Position numbers and translations under genes: made by a program. Shown here piece after piece: positions 24,735 through 33,553 of a DNA stretch of 64,000 nt. The notes under the pieces were generated by a model. That model searched no databases. It was not told where the DNA came from and saw only the letters and a list, made by a program, of their open reading frames with translations. How positions within the stretch are numbered: the first letter of the stretch is position 1; every line of letters starts with the position of its first letter. Source of the stretch: Desertibaculum subflavum (GTDB lineage Bacteria > Pseudomonadota > Alphaproteobacteria > Ferrovibrionales > Ferrovibrionaceae); contig QOZS01000019.1 of NCBI GenBank assembly GCA_003576705.1, forward strand, positions 31,257 to 95,256, read 5' to 3'.

Positions 24735-27569
24735 TCAAGCTCTGCTCCAGCGGCCAACCGCGGACACCTTGGCCTTTGTAACTCCGGAGATTGCTGCGAG
24801 CAGATCCTCCTTCGAATATGGTTTGCGCACCAGCACGATACCTTTGTCCAAAACGTTGTCATGGGCGATGACATTTTCGTTGTAGCCCGAGGTATAGATG
24901 ATCGCGACATGCGGCTGGTGCGCGCGCACGACCTCGGCAAGGTCGCGGCCCGACATCCCTTTCGGCAACACGACGTCGGTGAACAGCACGTCGACATGGC
25001 CCGCCTGCCGCAGCGCTGCCAACGCCGAAGGTCCGTCGGCCGCCTCGATCACGGTGTAGCCGAGGCCGCGCAGCGTGACTGCCGCGGTTCGGAGCACTTC
25101 CGGCTCGTCCTCGACGACGAGCACAGTGATGTTGCGCGGCCCGATCAGACGCGGCCTTAGCGTCACTTCCTCGTGCGCCGCCTCTGTCGTTGCGGGCAGC
25201 AGCAGGCGCACGGTCGTACCATGCCCCGGTTCGCTGACGATCTCCAGCGCACCGCCAGATTGCCTGACGAAGCCATGCACCATGCTGAGGCCGAGGCCGG
25301 TGCCTTTGCCCACTTCCTTGGTGGTGAAGAACGGCTCGACAGCACGGGCGAGAACCTCGGGCGTCATGCCGGTCCCGGAATCGATGACCTCTATGGCCAC
25401 GTAATGCCCCGGCGGGATATCGAGATTCTGTGCGCGCGCCTCATCGACCACTGCGTTTTCCGCGCGAAGGCGCAGGCTGCCGCCGGTCGGCATCGCATCG
25501 CGGGCATTGATCACGAGATTCAGGATGGCATTGTCGAGCTGGGTGTTGTCCGCCAGCACTGTCGAAACGTCGGCAGCAATCTCGATCTGCACGGAATACT
25601 GCGCGCCGATGCTCGCCCGCACCAGCTTCTCCATCGACCGCAGCTCCTCCTCGGGATTGAGGGCTCGCGGACGCAGCGGCTGCTTGCGCGAGAAGGCGAG
25701 CAGCTGGTGCGTGAGGTCGGCGCCGCGTCGCACCGCGCGCATCAGCGCATCAATTGTCCGCGTGGCGTTCGGATCGCCACGCACGGGGTCCCGCAGGAAG
25801 TCGAGGTTGCCGAGGAGCACCTGGAGAATATTGTTGAATTCGTGGGCGATACCTCCCGTCAGCTGTCCGACCGCCTGCAGCCGCTGCGATTGGCGGAAAT
25901 GCTCCTCCAGTCGTTTTTGCTCCGTAATGTCAGCAACGATCGAGATCATGCCGGCATTCGAGCCGTCGGGATCAAAACGTGGCGCCGTCCAAATCGACAC
26001 GTCGATCGTTGTCCCGTCCTTGCGGATCCGCCGCGTCTCAAAAGCCTGCAGGGGACGGGAGTCGGTCGTAGCCACCATTAGAAAGTCGATTTCTCCCTTG
26101 CGATCTGCGGGAATGGTGGATAGCTCCCGGCCCAATAGCTCTTCCGCCCGCCATCCGAATATCCGCTCGGCCGCCGGATTCCACGAGCGCACTAGTCGGT
26201 CGCGATCTATCTCGACGACAGCAAGCGGCACCGCCTCGATCAGCGCCTGAAGGCGGCGGGTCGCGGCTTCCGCCGCCGCCCTCGCCTCGAGTATCTGCGT
26301 TTCACGCTGCAACCGGACGGTGCTGTCGCGAATGGCGGCGGCGATCAGTTCGCCTTCGTCGGTGCCTACGGGCGCCAGGCTGACTTCGACCGGAAACTCG
26401 TCACCGTTCTTGCGGCGGCCATACAGCGCGCCACTTGTCTGCATCGGCCGGCTCAGCGGCGCGCGCTGATAGATGGCGCGATGGCCGACATGTGCCGCCC
26501 GCAATCCCTCCGGCAACAGCATCTCGACCGGGCGGCCGACCATCTCCTCCCGCGCGTAGCCGAACAAGTCCTCGGTCCGCGCGTTGACGAACCGGATTCG
26601 CCCTTCGGCATCGGCGACGACGCTGGCGTCCGGCGCCGATTCCAGCAGGTTGCGCCATCGCAATTCGTCCTTGGCTTGCTGGTCCGCGAGGCGGCCGGCG
26701 AGCTCCAGCCGCTGGCGCTGCGCGTCCACACGATCTACGGCCGCCACACTCCATAGAATCGTGCCGGCGAATATCGCGATGACAGCGACAATGAGGAGCA
26801 GATCGGCGGCAGCCGTGCTCAGGCCCAGATGTTCGAACGCATACAGCTCTGCGTAGCCGAGCAGCACTGGCGCCAGCATGGCAACCGGCAGCAAGCGGCG
26901 TGCCGTGGCGCCCGCGGCGCGGCGCGCGGTGACGAGCCGCATGATGCCGCGATCCGTCCGGGCCAGGAACAGCCCGACACCCAGCAGCACAAATCCGACG
27001 GCGGTATGCAGGGCCATCGAGGAATAGCCGGGAACGGTGTACAGGCCCGGTGCCCCATAGAAATAGCCGATGATCGCGAGGTAACCCGAGGCCGCTACCA
27101 GGCCGATGCTGGTATCGGCAAGTATCACGAGCGCCGGCCGGGCCGCCCGCAGCAGGAACAAGGAAACCGCAACCAGCACGAACAGCAGCGCAGTCGCCGG
27201 CGCCGGACGCCCCGGATGCATCGGGATTGGCGTGGACGGATCGCTGAACAGCCACTGATCCAACCCAAGGTCCAGCCCAAGCGCGTAGGCCAGAACCGTC
27301 AGCAGTCCGACCATCCCCATCGCCATCGCCGCGAGGGTGCCGGCCAAGCGCTGTCTTGCGGATCGATCCACTTCGCCCAGCAGCCAGAGTGCCGAGCCGG
27401 CGAGCACGAAGCTGAGCGCCGTGTTGGCCTTCATCGTCACCCATTGCGGGTTCAGGCTCTGCAAGATGGGAACGTTGAACGCCCAGGCGCCCAGAACCAG
27501 GATGCCCAGACCTGCCACCGCAGCCCCGATCAGCGGCGCTGCTCGGCGGTTGGCTACTTCGGCGCGCAA
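24735..27569 (-). CDS. Membrane hybrid sensor histidine kinase with PAS domains and a receiver domain
   Basis: A 944-residue sensor. Residues 1-280 hold about eight membrane helices (AAPLIGAAVAGLGILVLGAW and onward). Two PAS domains follow, at about 305-420 (ESAPDASVVADAEGRIRFVN) and 430-550 (EAVPLAVVEIDRDRLVRSWN). HisKA carries His576 in GGIAHEFNNILQ, then HATPase (VINARDAMP, TGLGLSMVHGF) and a receiver with Asp865 in LFTDVVLPKGMSG. It starts with TTG, with GGAG upstream. No partner regulator lies beside it, so it may pass phosphate to a remote Hpt or regulator. Signal unknown. Divergent from the CAP-domain gene. Confidence 0.9.
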   Translation of the reverse strand: MRAEVANRRAAPLIGAAVAGLGILVLGAWAFNVPILQSLNPQWVTMKANTALSFVLAGSALWLLGEVDRSARQRLAGTLAAMAMGMVGLLTVLAYALGLDLGLDQWLFSDPSTPIPMHPGRPAPATALLFVLVAVSLFLLRAARPALVILADTSIGLVAASGYLAIIGYFYGAPGLYTVPGYSSMALHTAVGFVLLGVGLFLARTDRGIMRLVTARRAAGATARRLLPVAMLAPVLLGYAELYAFEHLGLSTAAADLLLIVAVIAIFAGTILWSVAAVDRVDAQRQRLELAGRLADQQAKDELRWRNLLESAPDASVVADAEGRIRFVNARTEDLFGYAREEMVGRPVEMLLPEGLRAAHVGHRAIYQRAPLSRPMQTSGALYGRRKNGDEFPVEVSLAPVGTDEGELIAAAIRDSTVRLQRETQILEARAAAEAATRRLQALIEAVPLAVVEIDRDRLVRSWNPAAERIFGWRAEELLGRELSTIPADRKGEIDFLMVATTDSRPLQAFETRRIRKDGTTIDVSIWTAPRFDPDGSNAGMISIVADITEQKRLEEHFRQSQRLQAVGQLTGGIAHEFNNILQVLLGNLDFLRDPVRGDPNATRTIDALMRAVRRGADLTHQLLAFSRKQPLRPRALNPEEELRSMEKLVRASIGAQYSVQIEIAADVSTVLADNTQLDNAILNLVINARDAMPTGGSLRLRAENAVVDEARAQNLDIPPGHYVAIEVIDSGTGMTPEVLARAVEPFFTTKEVGKGTGLGLSMVHGFVRQSGGALEIVSEPGHGTTVRLLLPATTEAAHEEVTLRPRLIGPRNITVLVVEDEPEVLRTAAVTLRGLGYTVIEAADGPSALAALRQAGHVDVLFTDVVLPKGMSGRDLAEVVRAHQPHVAIIYTSGYNENVIAHDNVLDKGIVLVRKPYSKEDLLAAISGVTKAKVSAVGRWSRA

Positions 27570-27632
27570 CGATCACTCCACTGCAGCGACGATTGATTGA
27601 ACGATAATTATCCACATACCAAGCCGTACAAT

Positions 27633-27646
27633 TTGCATACATGCAA
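27633..27646. promoter_or_regulatory. Perfect palindrome in the divergent kinase / CAP-protein promoter region
   Basis: TTGCATACATGCAA is a perfect 6-bp inverted repeat with a 2-bp centre, in an unusually AT-rich stretch (27577-27670) between two divergent genes. It looks like a regulator binding site. It covers the most upstream possible ATG of the CAP-protein frame, which argues against that start. Confidence 0.4.
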
Positions 27647-28810
27647 CCAACAAATATGCGAATGCTTGGCAATCTCACGCATTCTCCGCGGGCCATGTGG
27701 TCGCGGGTCAGTAGGCCCGCCATTTCTTTTCCGGTGAGCGGGCGCCCGGATCGCCGACCCTCCCGTTGCGGGCGCCAGGATCGCCTGACATGGTGCCGTG
27801 GCGGCACCGCCAACGGTCCCGCGCGTAACCCCACCGAGGAAACGTCCCTGCGCCAGAGGTGGCATGCGTTTGTCCAGGGTCTCGTTTTCCTGACCCTGTG
27901 CGCCACGGCGATGCCGGCGGCGATGTCGGCGGCCGCCAGCACCGCTGATCTGGAGAGCCTGCGGCGCCACGCGCTCGATCTGGTCAACCGGGCGCGCCAC
28001 GACGAAGGCCTCGGCCCTCTCATGCTCCGGCCGGCGGCAAATGCGGCCGCACAGGCTCATGCCGACGACATGCTGGCGCGCGGCTACTATTCCCATACCG
28101 CGCCTTCCGGCGCGACCGTGATCGATCGCTACCAACAGGCCGGCGGCAGCACCTCGCATCTCGCGGCAGAGAACATCGCCCGCTGCGCGACCTGCCAGCC
28201 GCCCTCGATCGGTGCCTCGGTCGAGGCGCTGCATGAGGGCTGGATGCAGAGCCCGTTGCACCGCGACAACATCCTGCGGCGCGGCGTCACCGCCTTCGGC
28301 TTCGGCATCGCCGCCAGCGCCGAGCGCGGGCTCTACGCCGTGCAGGTCTTCGCGGGTCCCGGCCAGCCGCACGACCTGCAGCCGGGCGAGGCGGCGACGC
28401 CGCTGGATCCGGAAACGCAATGGCGCACCGCGCTCGCACAGGTCAATCGCCTGCGCCGCGAAGCCGGGCGCCCGCCGCTCGAATCCAGCCAGACGCTTGT
28501 CGTTGCGGCGCAGGCCCTGCTGCCCTCGGAATCCGAGGCGTTCAGCCTCACCGGACGGGACCTCTATGCCGCGCTTCCTGAAGGCGAGCGGCGCAGCTGG
28601 CGCTCGCTCGCCGTTCTGGGTGCCGCCTGCGGCGGCTGCGGCGAGGCACCGGCCGCGGCCGACATCCGCGACTTCGCGCAGCGCTGGCGCAACGACGAGG
28701 GATACCGGGTCACCCTGCTCGCCGCCGGGGCGACACATTTCGGCTTCGCCATGGCGGCAAATGGCGAGGGCCGCAAGCTCGGCGTCGCCGTGATCGGCAC
28801 GAGGCGCTGA
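27641..28810 (+). CDS. CAP-domain (SCP/PR1-like) exported protein; start uncertain
   Basis: The frame is open for 389 codons, but residues 1-68 look like untranslated leader. A signal peptide (FVQGLVFLTLCATAMPAAMSAAA) begins near 27860, so the true start is probably between about 27695 and 27850. GAGGA lies at 27836-27841 but no ATG, GTG or TTG follows in frame. The CAP domain occupies about residues 105-235, with LVNRARHDEGLGPL, AQAHADDMLARGYYSHTAPSG split over two conserved blocks, AAENIA and SPLHRDNIL. A second, diverged half (about 255-389) starts LAQVNRLRREAGRPPL and repeats the same helix. Bacterial CAP proteins are extracellular; activity is unknown. Confidence 0.8.
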   Translation: MQPTNMRMLGNLTHSPRAMWSRVSRPAISFPVSGRPDRRPSRCGRQDRLTWCRGGTANGPARNPTEETSLRQRWHAFVQGLVFLTLCATAMPAAMSAAASTADLESLRRHALDLVNRARHDEGLGPLMLRPAANAAAQAHADDMLARGYYSHTAPSGATVIDRYQQAGGSTSHLAAENIARCATCQPPSIGASVEALHEGWMQSPLHRDNILRRGVTAFGFGIAASAERGLYAVQVFAGPGQPHDLQPGEAATPLDPETQWRTALAQVNRLRREAGRPPLESSQTLVVAAQALLPSESEAFSLTGRDLYAALPEGERRSWRSLAVLGAACGGCGEAPAAADIRDFAQRWRNDEGYRVTLLAAGATHFGFAMAANGEGRKLGVAVIGTRR

Positions 28811-28819
28811 GCGGCGGCG

Positions 28820-29956
28820 TCAAACGTCGAGCGTGCCGGAGAGCCGCTCCACCGCCTCGGCATAGTCGCGCATGAAGTCGTAGACGACGCTGCGCGTCGA
28901 CTGCTCGGCGTTCATCAGCCCGACCGCCTGCCCGACATAGTAGGTGGCCAGCGCCTTGGCGCCGGCATGGCCGCTCTCAGCGAGCTTGTCGACCCGGGCC
29001 AGCGCGCGCTTGGAGACTAGGCCCTGCAGCGGCATCGGCAGCGGATCCGGCGCGCCTTCGATGCCCCAGGCATCGGTCCAGGGCGAGCGGAGCTGGCGCG
29101 TGTACTTGCCGGTGCGGCTGCGCGAGCGGACGGTGTCGCGCGAGGTGGCGGCCAGCATCTTCTGCTTCACCGTCGGCGTCGTCTCCGCCTCCGCCGTGGT
29201 GAGCCAGACCGAGCCGGTCCAGACGCCGTCGGCGCCCATCGCCATGCAGGCCGCCATCTGCCTGCCGGTGGCGATGCCGCCTGCCGCCAGCACCTTGACC
29301 TCGGGAAAGTCGCGCATGGCGTCGAGCACTTCCGGAATCAGGACCAAGGTCGAGACCTCGCCGCAATGGCCGCCCGCCTCGGTGCCGGCGACGATCAGAA
29401 TATCGACTCCCGCCTGGGCGTGCTTGATCGCGTGCTCGCGCGCGCCGGTCAGCGCGCCCACCGGCACGCCCTTGCGCCGCGCCCGCTCGAACATGGCCGG
29501 CGGCGGCACGCCGAGCGCGTTCACGATCAGCCCGATCGGATGCGCGAAGGCGACGTCGAGCAGCCGCGCCGCGCCTTCCTCGCGCATGTTCTCGCCGGCG
29601 GCATTGGTGAACCGCTCCTCCCACAGCCCGGCCGTGTCGACACCGTGCCGCTTCAGCAGATCCTCGACATAGCGCTTGTGTTCCGGCGGCACGCGCGCCT
29701 CGAGCTCGGACGCGCTGACGCCGCCCTCCTTCGCCTCCATCTTGTTCGGCACCAGCAGGTCGACGCCATAGGGCCGGCCCTTCACCTTGTCGTCGATCCA
29801 GCGCATCTCGATTTCGAGCGTCTCCGGCGTGTGGCCGACCGCGCCGAGCACGCCCATGCCGCCGGCATTGGTCACCTCCGCCACCACGTCGCGGCAATGG
29901 CTGAAGGCAAACAGGGGAAATTCGATGCCGAGCTTGCGGCAGAGTTCCGATCTCAT
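28820..29956 (-). CDS. Nitronate monooxygenase / NMO-like flavoprotein
   Basis: A 378-residue FMN barrel starting at the ATG at 29956 (MRSELCRKLGIEFPLFAFSH). It has AEVTNAGGMGVLGAVGHTPE, the FMN-phosphate motif AGTEAGGHCGEV, VLAAGGIATGRQMAACMAMGADG over two neighbouring strands, and a C-terminal helical part ending ERLSGTLDV. It resembles the class found with acyl-CoA and fatty-acid genes rather than the short class at 20672-21751. Substrate is not known. It converges with the CAP-domain gene, with 9 bp between stops. Confidence 0.85.
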   Translation of the reverse strand: MRSELCRKLGIEFPLFAFSHCRDVVAEVTNAGGMGVLGAVGHTPETLEIEMRWIDDKVKGRPYGVDLLVPNKMEAKEGGVSASELEARVPPEHKRYVEDLLKRHGVDTAGLWEERFTNAAGENMREEGAARLLDVAFAHPIGLIVNALGVPPPAMFERARRKGVPVGALTGAREHAIKHAQAGVDILIVAGTEAGGHCGEVSTLVLIPEVLDAMRDFPEVKVLAAGGIATGRQMAACMAMGADGVWTGSVWLTTAEAETTPTVKQKMLAATSRDTVRSRSRTGKYTRQLRSPWTDAWGIEGAPDPLPMPLQGLVSKRALARVDKLAESGHAGAKALATYYVGQAVGLMNAEQSTRSVVYDFMRDYAEAVERLSGTLDV

Positions 29957-30213
29957 CACGCGCTCCGTTGTTCTTGTGGTGATCGCGCGGGCAGGCGACG
30001 CCCCGGGCGTTTCCAGTGTCGAGCTTGGCACAACGAAGCGGCGCAAAGGAACACAATCGAGCGCGGGAACTCCCTTCGCGTCCCGTCGCAAGGAAGGTGA
30101 TCCAATCGCGCTTCGGCGCCGTAGATCTCACCGTGCCACGCGACGTCGAAGCCGACGCCCGTGGCGGCACAGCGATCAACGCTGCTCTTTTGGGTCAACA
30201 TTAGGGGAATATC

Positions 30214-30711
30214 ATGCTTCGCAAGACCTTCCTGGGTCTCGCGGCGACGGCTGCGCTCGCGCTCGTCGCTGCCTGCTCCAGCAACGCGACCACGCAATCG
30301 GCCGACATCGTCGACACGGCGGTGAAGGCGGGCCAGTTCAACACGCTGACTGCCGCGGTGAAGGCGGCCGGCCTGGTCGACACCTTGAAGGGCCCCGGCC
30401 CCTTCACGGTGTTTGCACCGACCGACGCCGCCTTCAACAAGCTGCCGCCGGGCACGGTGGAGAACCTGCTCAAGCCCGAAAACAAGGCCCAGCTGGTATC
30501 GGTGCTGACCTATCACGTCGTGCCTGGCAGGGTCGCCAGCACCGCTCTCGCCGGCAAAGTGACTGAGGCCAAGACCGTGCAAGGCCAGTCGGTCAAGATC
30601 GACGGGACTCGCGGTGGCGTCATGGTCGACAACGCCCGCGTGGTGTCGGCCGATGTCGGCGCGACCAACGGCGTCATCCACGTTATCGACACGGTGATAC
30701 TGCCGAAGTGA
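30214..30711 (+). CDS. Fasciclin (FAS1) domain lipoprotein
   Basis: A 165-residue protein with a lipoprotein signal peptide (LALVAACSS, lipid Cys at residue 21) and one FAS1 domain: DIVDTAVKAGQFNTLTAAVKA, GPFTVFAPTDAAFNKLPPGT, LTYHVVPGRV and the final NGVIHVIDTVILP. FAS1 proteins act in cell adhesion or as secreted stress proteins. AGGGGA precedes the ATG. A strong hairpin ends the gene. It is divergent from the nitronate monooxygenase gene. Confidence 0.92.
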   Translation: MLRKTFLGLAATAALALVAACSSNATTQSADIVDTAVKAGQFNTLTAAVKAAGLVDTLKGPGPFTVFAPTDAAFNKLPPGTVENLLKPENKAQLVSVLTYHVVPGRVASTALAGKVTEAKTVQGQSVKIDGTRGGVMVDNARVVSADVGATNGVIHVIDTVILPK

Positions 30712-30717
30712 CGGCAA

Positions 30718-30754
30718 GCGGACTTGTCGCGGCTCAGGCCGGCGACAAGTCCGC
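30718..30754 (+). terminator. Strong hairpin after the fasciclin gene
   Basis: GCGGACTTGTCGC and GCGACAAGTCCGC form a perfect 13-bp stem with an 11-nt loop, 7 bp after the stop. No T-run follows, so it may work with Rho, or end both this gene and the convergent one at 30826. Confidence 0.6.
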
Positions 30755-30825
30755 ACACCCGAAAGCGGCCTCGTTCTCCGTCCGTCCGAGCACCACGCGA
30801 CCCGGCCTATAGGACATTGCCTGGA

Positions 30826-31365
30826 CTAACCGCCTTCGCCTGGCACTTCGCCTGCGCTCGGCTCGCCTACATGGAAGCTAAGCTCCCCCGCCGAAGAGGG
30901 CTGGAAGCGCACGCGGTCAAGGCAATCCGTGGTCTCTCCATCGTCGAACGTGCATCGGGCCAAGACCAGGTGCAACTCCGTCACCCGCTCGCAGACGCCT
31001 TCCGTCATGTCGAACTGCAACGGCACGCTCTCATATCCGACCACCCTACCTCGACGTTCGGCGATCAGCGGTCGAACTCCGGTGGCGATTCCAGTGGAGG
31101 CCAGGGCGACATCGCCGTCGTAGACCTTGGCGATCTTGAGCGCGCGGAGATCTTCCGGCGCCCTCACGGTCACGGGAATCCGGCAGGCGAAGACTTCGCC
31201 CGGCTTCGGCGCCGTCACCTCCAGAACGATCGGCGACACTCGCTTCGCCGTCTGCGCACCGGTATTGCCCACGAGGCTGCCGACACAGACAAGCGCAAGG
31301 GCGGCGGCAATGGGGGCACCGGTGATGCCGCCATGAGAGTAGCCACAGTTCGAGCGTTTGCTCAT
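30826..31365 (-). CDS. Exported protein of unknown function
   Basis: A 179-residue protein with an N-terminal hydrophobic segment (GAPIAAALALVCVGSLVG, residues 16-33) that is a signal peptide or anchor. The body is beta-rich: IVLEVTAPKPGEVFACRIPV, IAKVYDGDVALASTGIATG, FDMTEGVCERVTELHLVLA. Four cysteines could form two disulfides. It is the second gene of a coupled pair; its ATG overlaps the stop of the OB-fold gene on the same strand (ATGA at 31362-31365), although by orientation this gene is transcribed first. I do not recognise the family. Confidence 0.7.
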   Translation of the reverse strand: MSKRSNCGYSHGGITGAPIAAALALVCVGSLVGNTGAQTAKRVSPIVLEVTAPKPGEVFACRIPVTVRAPEDLRALKIAKVYDGDVALASTGIATGVRPLIAERRGRVVGYESVPLQFDMTEGVCERVTELHLVLARCTFDDGETTDCLDRVRFQPSSAGELSFHVGEPSAGEVPGEGG

Positions 31366-32000
31366 TCGCCTGCCTGCTTCTGGATGACGACGGAAGTGGC
31401 CAGGAGCTCGCGGCCCTCGAACAAGTCGGCATCATCCATTTCGCCATAGACGGTGATCCTGTCGCCGGCATCCGCGAAAACGTCGTAAGGGACTTCACTG
31501 ATGTCGACGGTCAAGTTGCGGGTTCCGGTGTCCAGGGTCAGTTCATCCCCCTGCTTTCTCACCACGGTTCCGGTCATCGCAACCCATTCTTCGTCCGTCG
31601 CAAGACTGCTCGTGGGCGGGTTGTAGTAGCCACCTTCTTCGTCCGCCGGATTGGCGTAGAAATAGGTGTGGAGCTTGTCGACATACACCGTGCTCGCCTC
31701 AATGGTGCGCTTGTCGTAGAAATCGTCGTCGGTCTGACCGGTGACGGTGACCCGATCGCCGGCAACCACCATGTTCTCTCGTATCGCGTCGTAGTCGTCG
31801 AGTTCGACCGTGATCTGCCCAGCGCCGTAGTCCAGGACGAAATTGTCGTTCCGGCTGGACTTGACCACCCCACTGACACTGACCCACTCGCGATCGAGCG
31901 CGGTCGCGATTTCGGCCCTGTCGCTCGGCTGGGCGGTGGCTGGGGATGCTGCCAAAAGGGCGACACCCACGGCGATCAGGAACGGCTTCGCTTGCTGCAT
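31362..32000 (-). CDS. Exported protein with two OB-fold (BOF/YgiW-like) repeats
   Basis: A 212-residue periplasmic protein starting MQQAKPFLIAVGVALLAA, with a signal peptide cleaved after ATAQ and an excellent ribosome site (GGAGGAGG). Two repeats are visible: EWVSVSGVV..VLDYGAGQITVELDD..GDRVTVTGQTDDD (about 38-110) and EWVAMTGTV..TLDTGTRNLTVDIS..GDRITVYGEMDDA (about 138-205). This strand pattern is that of bacterial OB-fold stress proteins such as YgiW/YdeI. Both copies are acidic. The gene lies upstream of, not downstream from, the divergent membrane pair at 32193. Precise ligand unknown. Confidence 0.75.
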   Translation of the reverse strand: MQQAKPFLIAVGVALLAASPATAQPSDRAEIATALDREWVSVSGVVKSSRNDNFVLDYGAGQITVELDDYDAIRENMVVAGDRVTVTGQTDDDFYDKRTIEASTVYVDKLHTYFYANPADEEGGYYNPPTSSLATDEEWVAMTGTVVRKQGDELTLDTGTRNLTVDISEVPYDVFADAGDRITVYGEMDDADLFEGRELLATSVVIQKQAGE

Positions 32001-32192
32001 AACCTCCTCCATAGTTGAGAGCCACGCTGCCCCCCAGGCGCGCTTGTCCCGCAAACGACGCCGGCCGGCGATGGTTCCGGCGGATTGGCATCTCGCCTTT
32101 GGTCGCCTGGACGGCGGGGCCGGGGCTTGCCATCCTGCCGTCGGATACTGGATCTCGGATTCGGTACCCAACAGGGGGGCATCGCGCGCGAC

Positions 32193-32510
32193 GTGCAGGA
32201 ATCGGAATTCGCCCTACGGTATCTACCGTTCTGGATCGCCAACTACGCGCTTGCGGTGGTGTTCTGGTCGCTGCTCGGCCGTTTCCTGCTCGGCTTCTTC
32301 GTGCCGCAGATCCAGCCCGGCAACTACATCTGGCGCGCCTTCTACTGGCTGACCGAATGGTCGGTCTGGCTGGTACGCTGGATCACGCCGCTGGCCGTGC
32401 GGCCGTTCCTGATGCCGCTGGTCGCCGGCTTCTGGGTGTTCCATCTGCGTATCGCCCTGTTCTTCCTCTTCGCCGGCCTCGGCATGGTGCCGAAGCTCGG
32501 CGGCAGTTGA
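32193..32510 (+). CDS. Small membrane protein of unknown function
   Basis: About 105 residues with two or three membrane helices: FWIANYALAVVFWSLLGRFL, AVRPFLMPLVAGFWVFHLRI and IALFFLFAGLGMVPKLGG, and the polar sequence QPGNYIWRAFYWLTEW between them. The layout is reminiscent of YggT-like proteins but has no diagnostic motif I can confirm. The start is uncertain: GTG at 32193 gives VQESEFALRYLPFW, and its GGGGGG is rather far upstream. It is followed 7 bp later by another small membrane protein and then by the exonuclease gene, forming one operon. Confidence 0.7.
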   Translation: MQESEFALRYLPFWIANYALAVVFWSLLGRFLLGFFVPQIQPGNYIWRAFYWLTEWSVWLVRWITPLAVRPFLMPLVAGFWVFHLRIALFFLFAGLGMVPKLGGS

Positions 32511-32517
32511 GGGCACC

Positions 32518-32850
32518 ATGCGATTCGAGCGGCATCAGATCCTGGCCATGGTCCTCGCCGTCGCGGTGCTGAACGGCATCTTCTCGCCGTATCTCGTGCT
32601 GGTGCTGCAGCTGACGCCGATCTGGCTGCCGACCTGGGCGCCGGAAGAGCCCGGCACCGTGTTCTACCTGGCGAGCCTGATCACCGCGACGACGACCCTG
32701 CTGGTCGGCGGCGTGCCGGCGGCGATCCTGGAGCGCGCGGCGCCGGTCTTCGCCGACACGATCGGCAGCCGCCTGCTCTGGCTGGCAGGCTGCCTCGTGC
32801 TGTCGGTGCCGGCGCTGCTCCGTCTGTTGGGCATGGCAACTGGAGGATGA
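32518..32850 (+). CDS. Small membrane protein of unknown function
   Basis: A 110-residue protein with three predicted helices (ILAMVLAVAVLNGIFSPYLV, FYLASLITATTTLLVGGVPA and LLWLAGCLVLSVPALLRLL). A Pro/Trp-rich loop (PIWLPTWAPEEPG) sits after the first. It starts 7 bp after the previous membrane gene and ends 4 bp before the exonuclease gene, whose ribosome site (GGAGG) lies inside its last codons. No known family recognised. Confidence 0.7.
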   Translation: MRFERHQILAMVLAVAVLNGIFSPYLVLVLQLTPIWLPTWAPEEPGTVFYLASLITATTTLLVGGVPAAILERAAPVFADTIGSRLLWLAGCLVLSVPALLRLLGMATGG

Positions 32851-32854
32851 TGCC

Positions 32855-33553
32855 ATGCCGGGCCGGCCGCGTGGCTTTGCCGCCTTTGCCCGCCTGCTGC
32901 GCGGCGACCATGGGCAGCGCGTCGCGCTGGCGCCGGCCGACGCGACGCCGCTGGCCAACCTGCCGCTGATCGCGCTCGATATCGAGACGACCGGCCTCGA
33001 TCCGCAGCTCGATCGCATGCTGTCGCTCGCCGCACTGCCGCTGCGCGGGCCGCATCCCGACGGCGAGGACCTGGAATTTCTGGTGCAGCCCGGGGTGCCG
33101 ATTCCGCCGGCCTCGACGGCCGTCCACGGCATCGACGATGCGGCGGTGGCCGCCGCCCCGCCCTATCCGGCGCATCATGCGGCCGTGGTGGAGAGGCTGC
33201 ATGGCCGCGTCGCGCTCGGCCATACCATCGGATTCGATCTCGCGGTGATCGCGGCGGAGGCACGGCGGCACCGGCTGCACCTGCCGGCGACCGCTTCGCT
33301 CTGCCTCGCCGAGCTCGCCGCCGCCGTGCTGCCGGAAAACACGGCGGTCGACCTGGACCAGTTGGCCCACCGCTTCGACGTGGCCATCGAAGGGCGGCAT
33401 ACCGCGCGCGGCGATGCTGTTGCGGCCGCGGCGATCTGGGTGCGGCTGCTGCCGCATCTGCTGGACCGCGGCATCCACACTTTCGGCGATGCCCGCCGCG
33501 TAACCGCCGAAATCCGCGCCCTGCTGTCGCTCAAGCGACGGAGCCGGTTTTGA
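32855..33553 (+). CDS. DEDD-type 3'-5' exonuclease
   Basis: A 232-residue DnaQ-like nuclease. The acidic motifs are Exo I ALDIETTGL (Asp and Glu), Exo II GHTIGFDLAVI (Asp), and Exo III GRHTARGDAVA (His and Asp), so it belongs to the DEDDh class. Its last codons overlap the next gene's TTG start (TTGA, 33550-33553). Pairing of this exonuclease with a CBS/DUF294 nucleotidyltransferase-like protein is a known conserved neighbourhood, often with a solute symporter that is absent here. Substrate is not established; a nucleic acid or nucleotide signal is possible. Confidence 0.88.
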   Translation: MPGRPRGFAAFARLLRGDHGQRVALAPADATPLANLPLIALDIETTGLDPQLDRMLSLAALPLRGPHPDGEDLEFLVQPGVPIPPASTAVHGIDDAAVAAAPPYPAHHAAVVERLHGRVALGHTIGFDLAVIAAEARRHRLHLPATASLCLAELAAAVLPENTAVDLDQLAHRFDVAIEGRHTARGDAVAAAAIWVRLLPHLLDRGIHTFGDARRVTAEIRALLSLKRRSRF

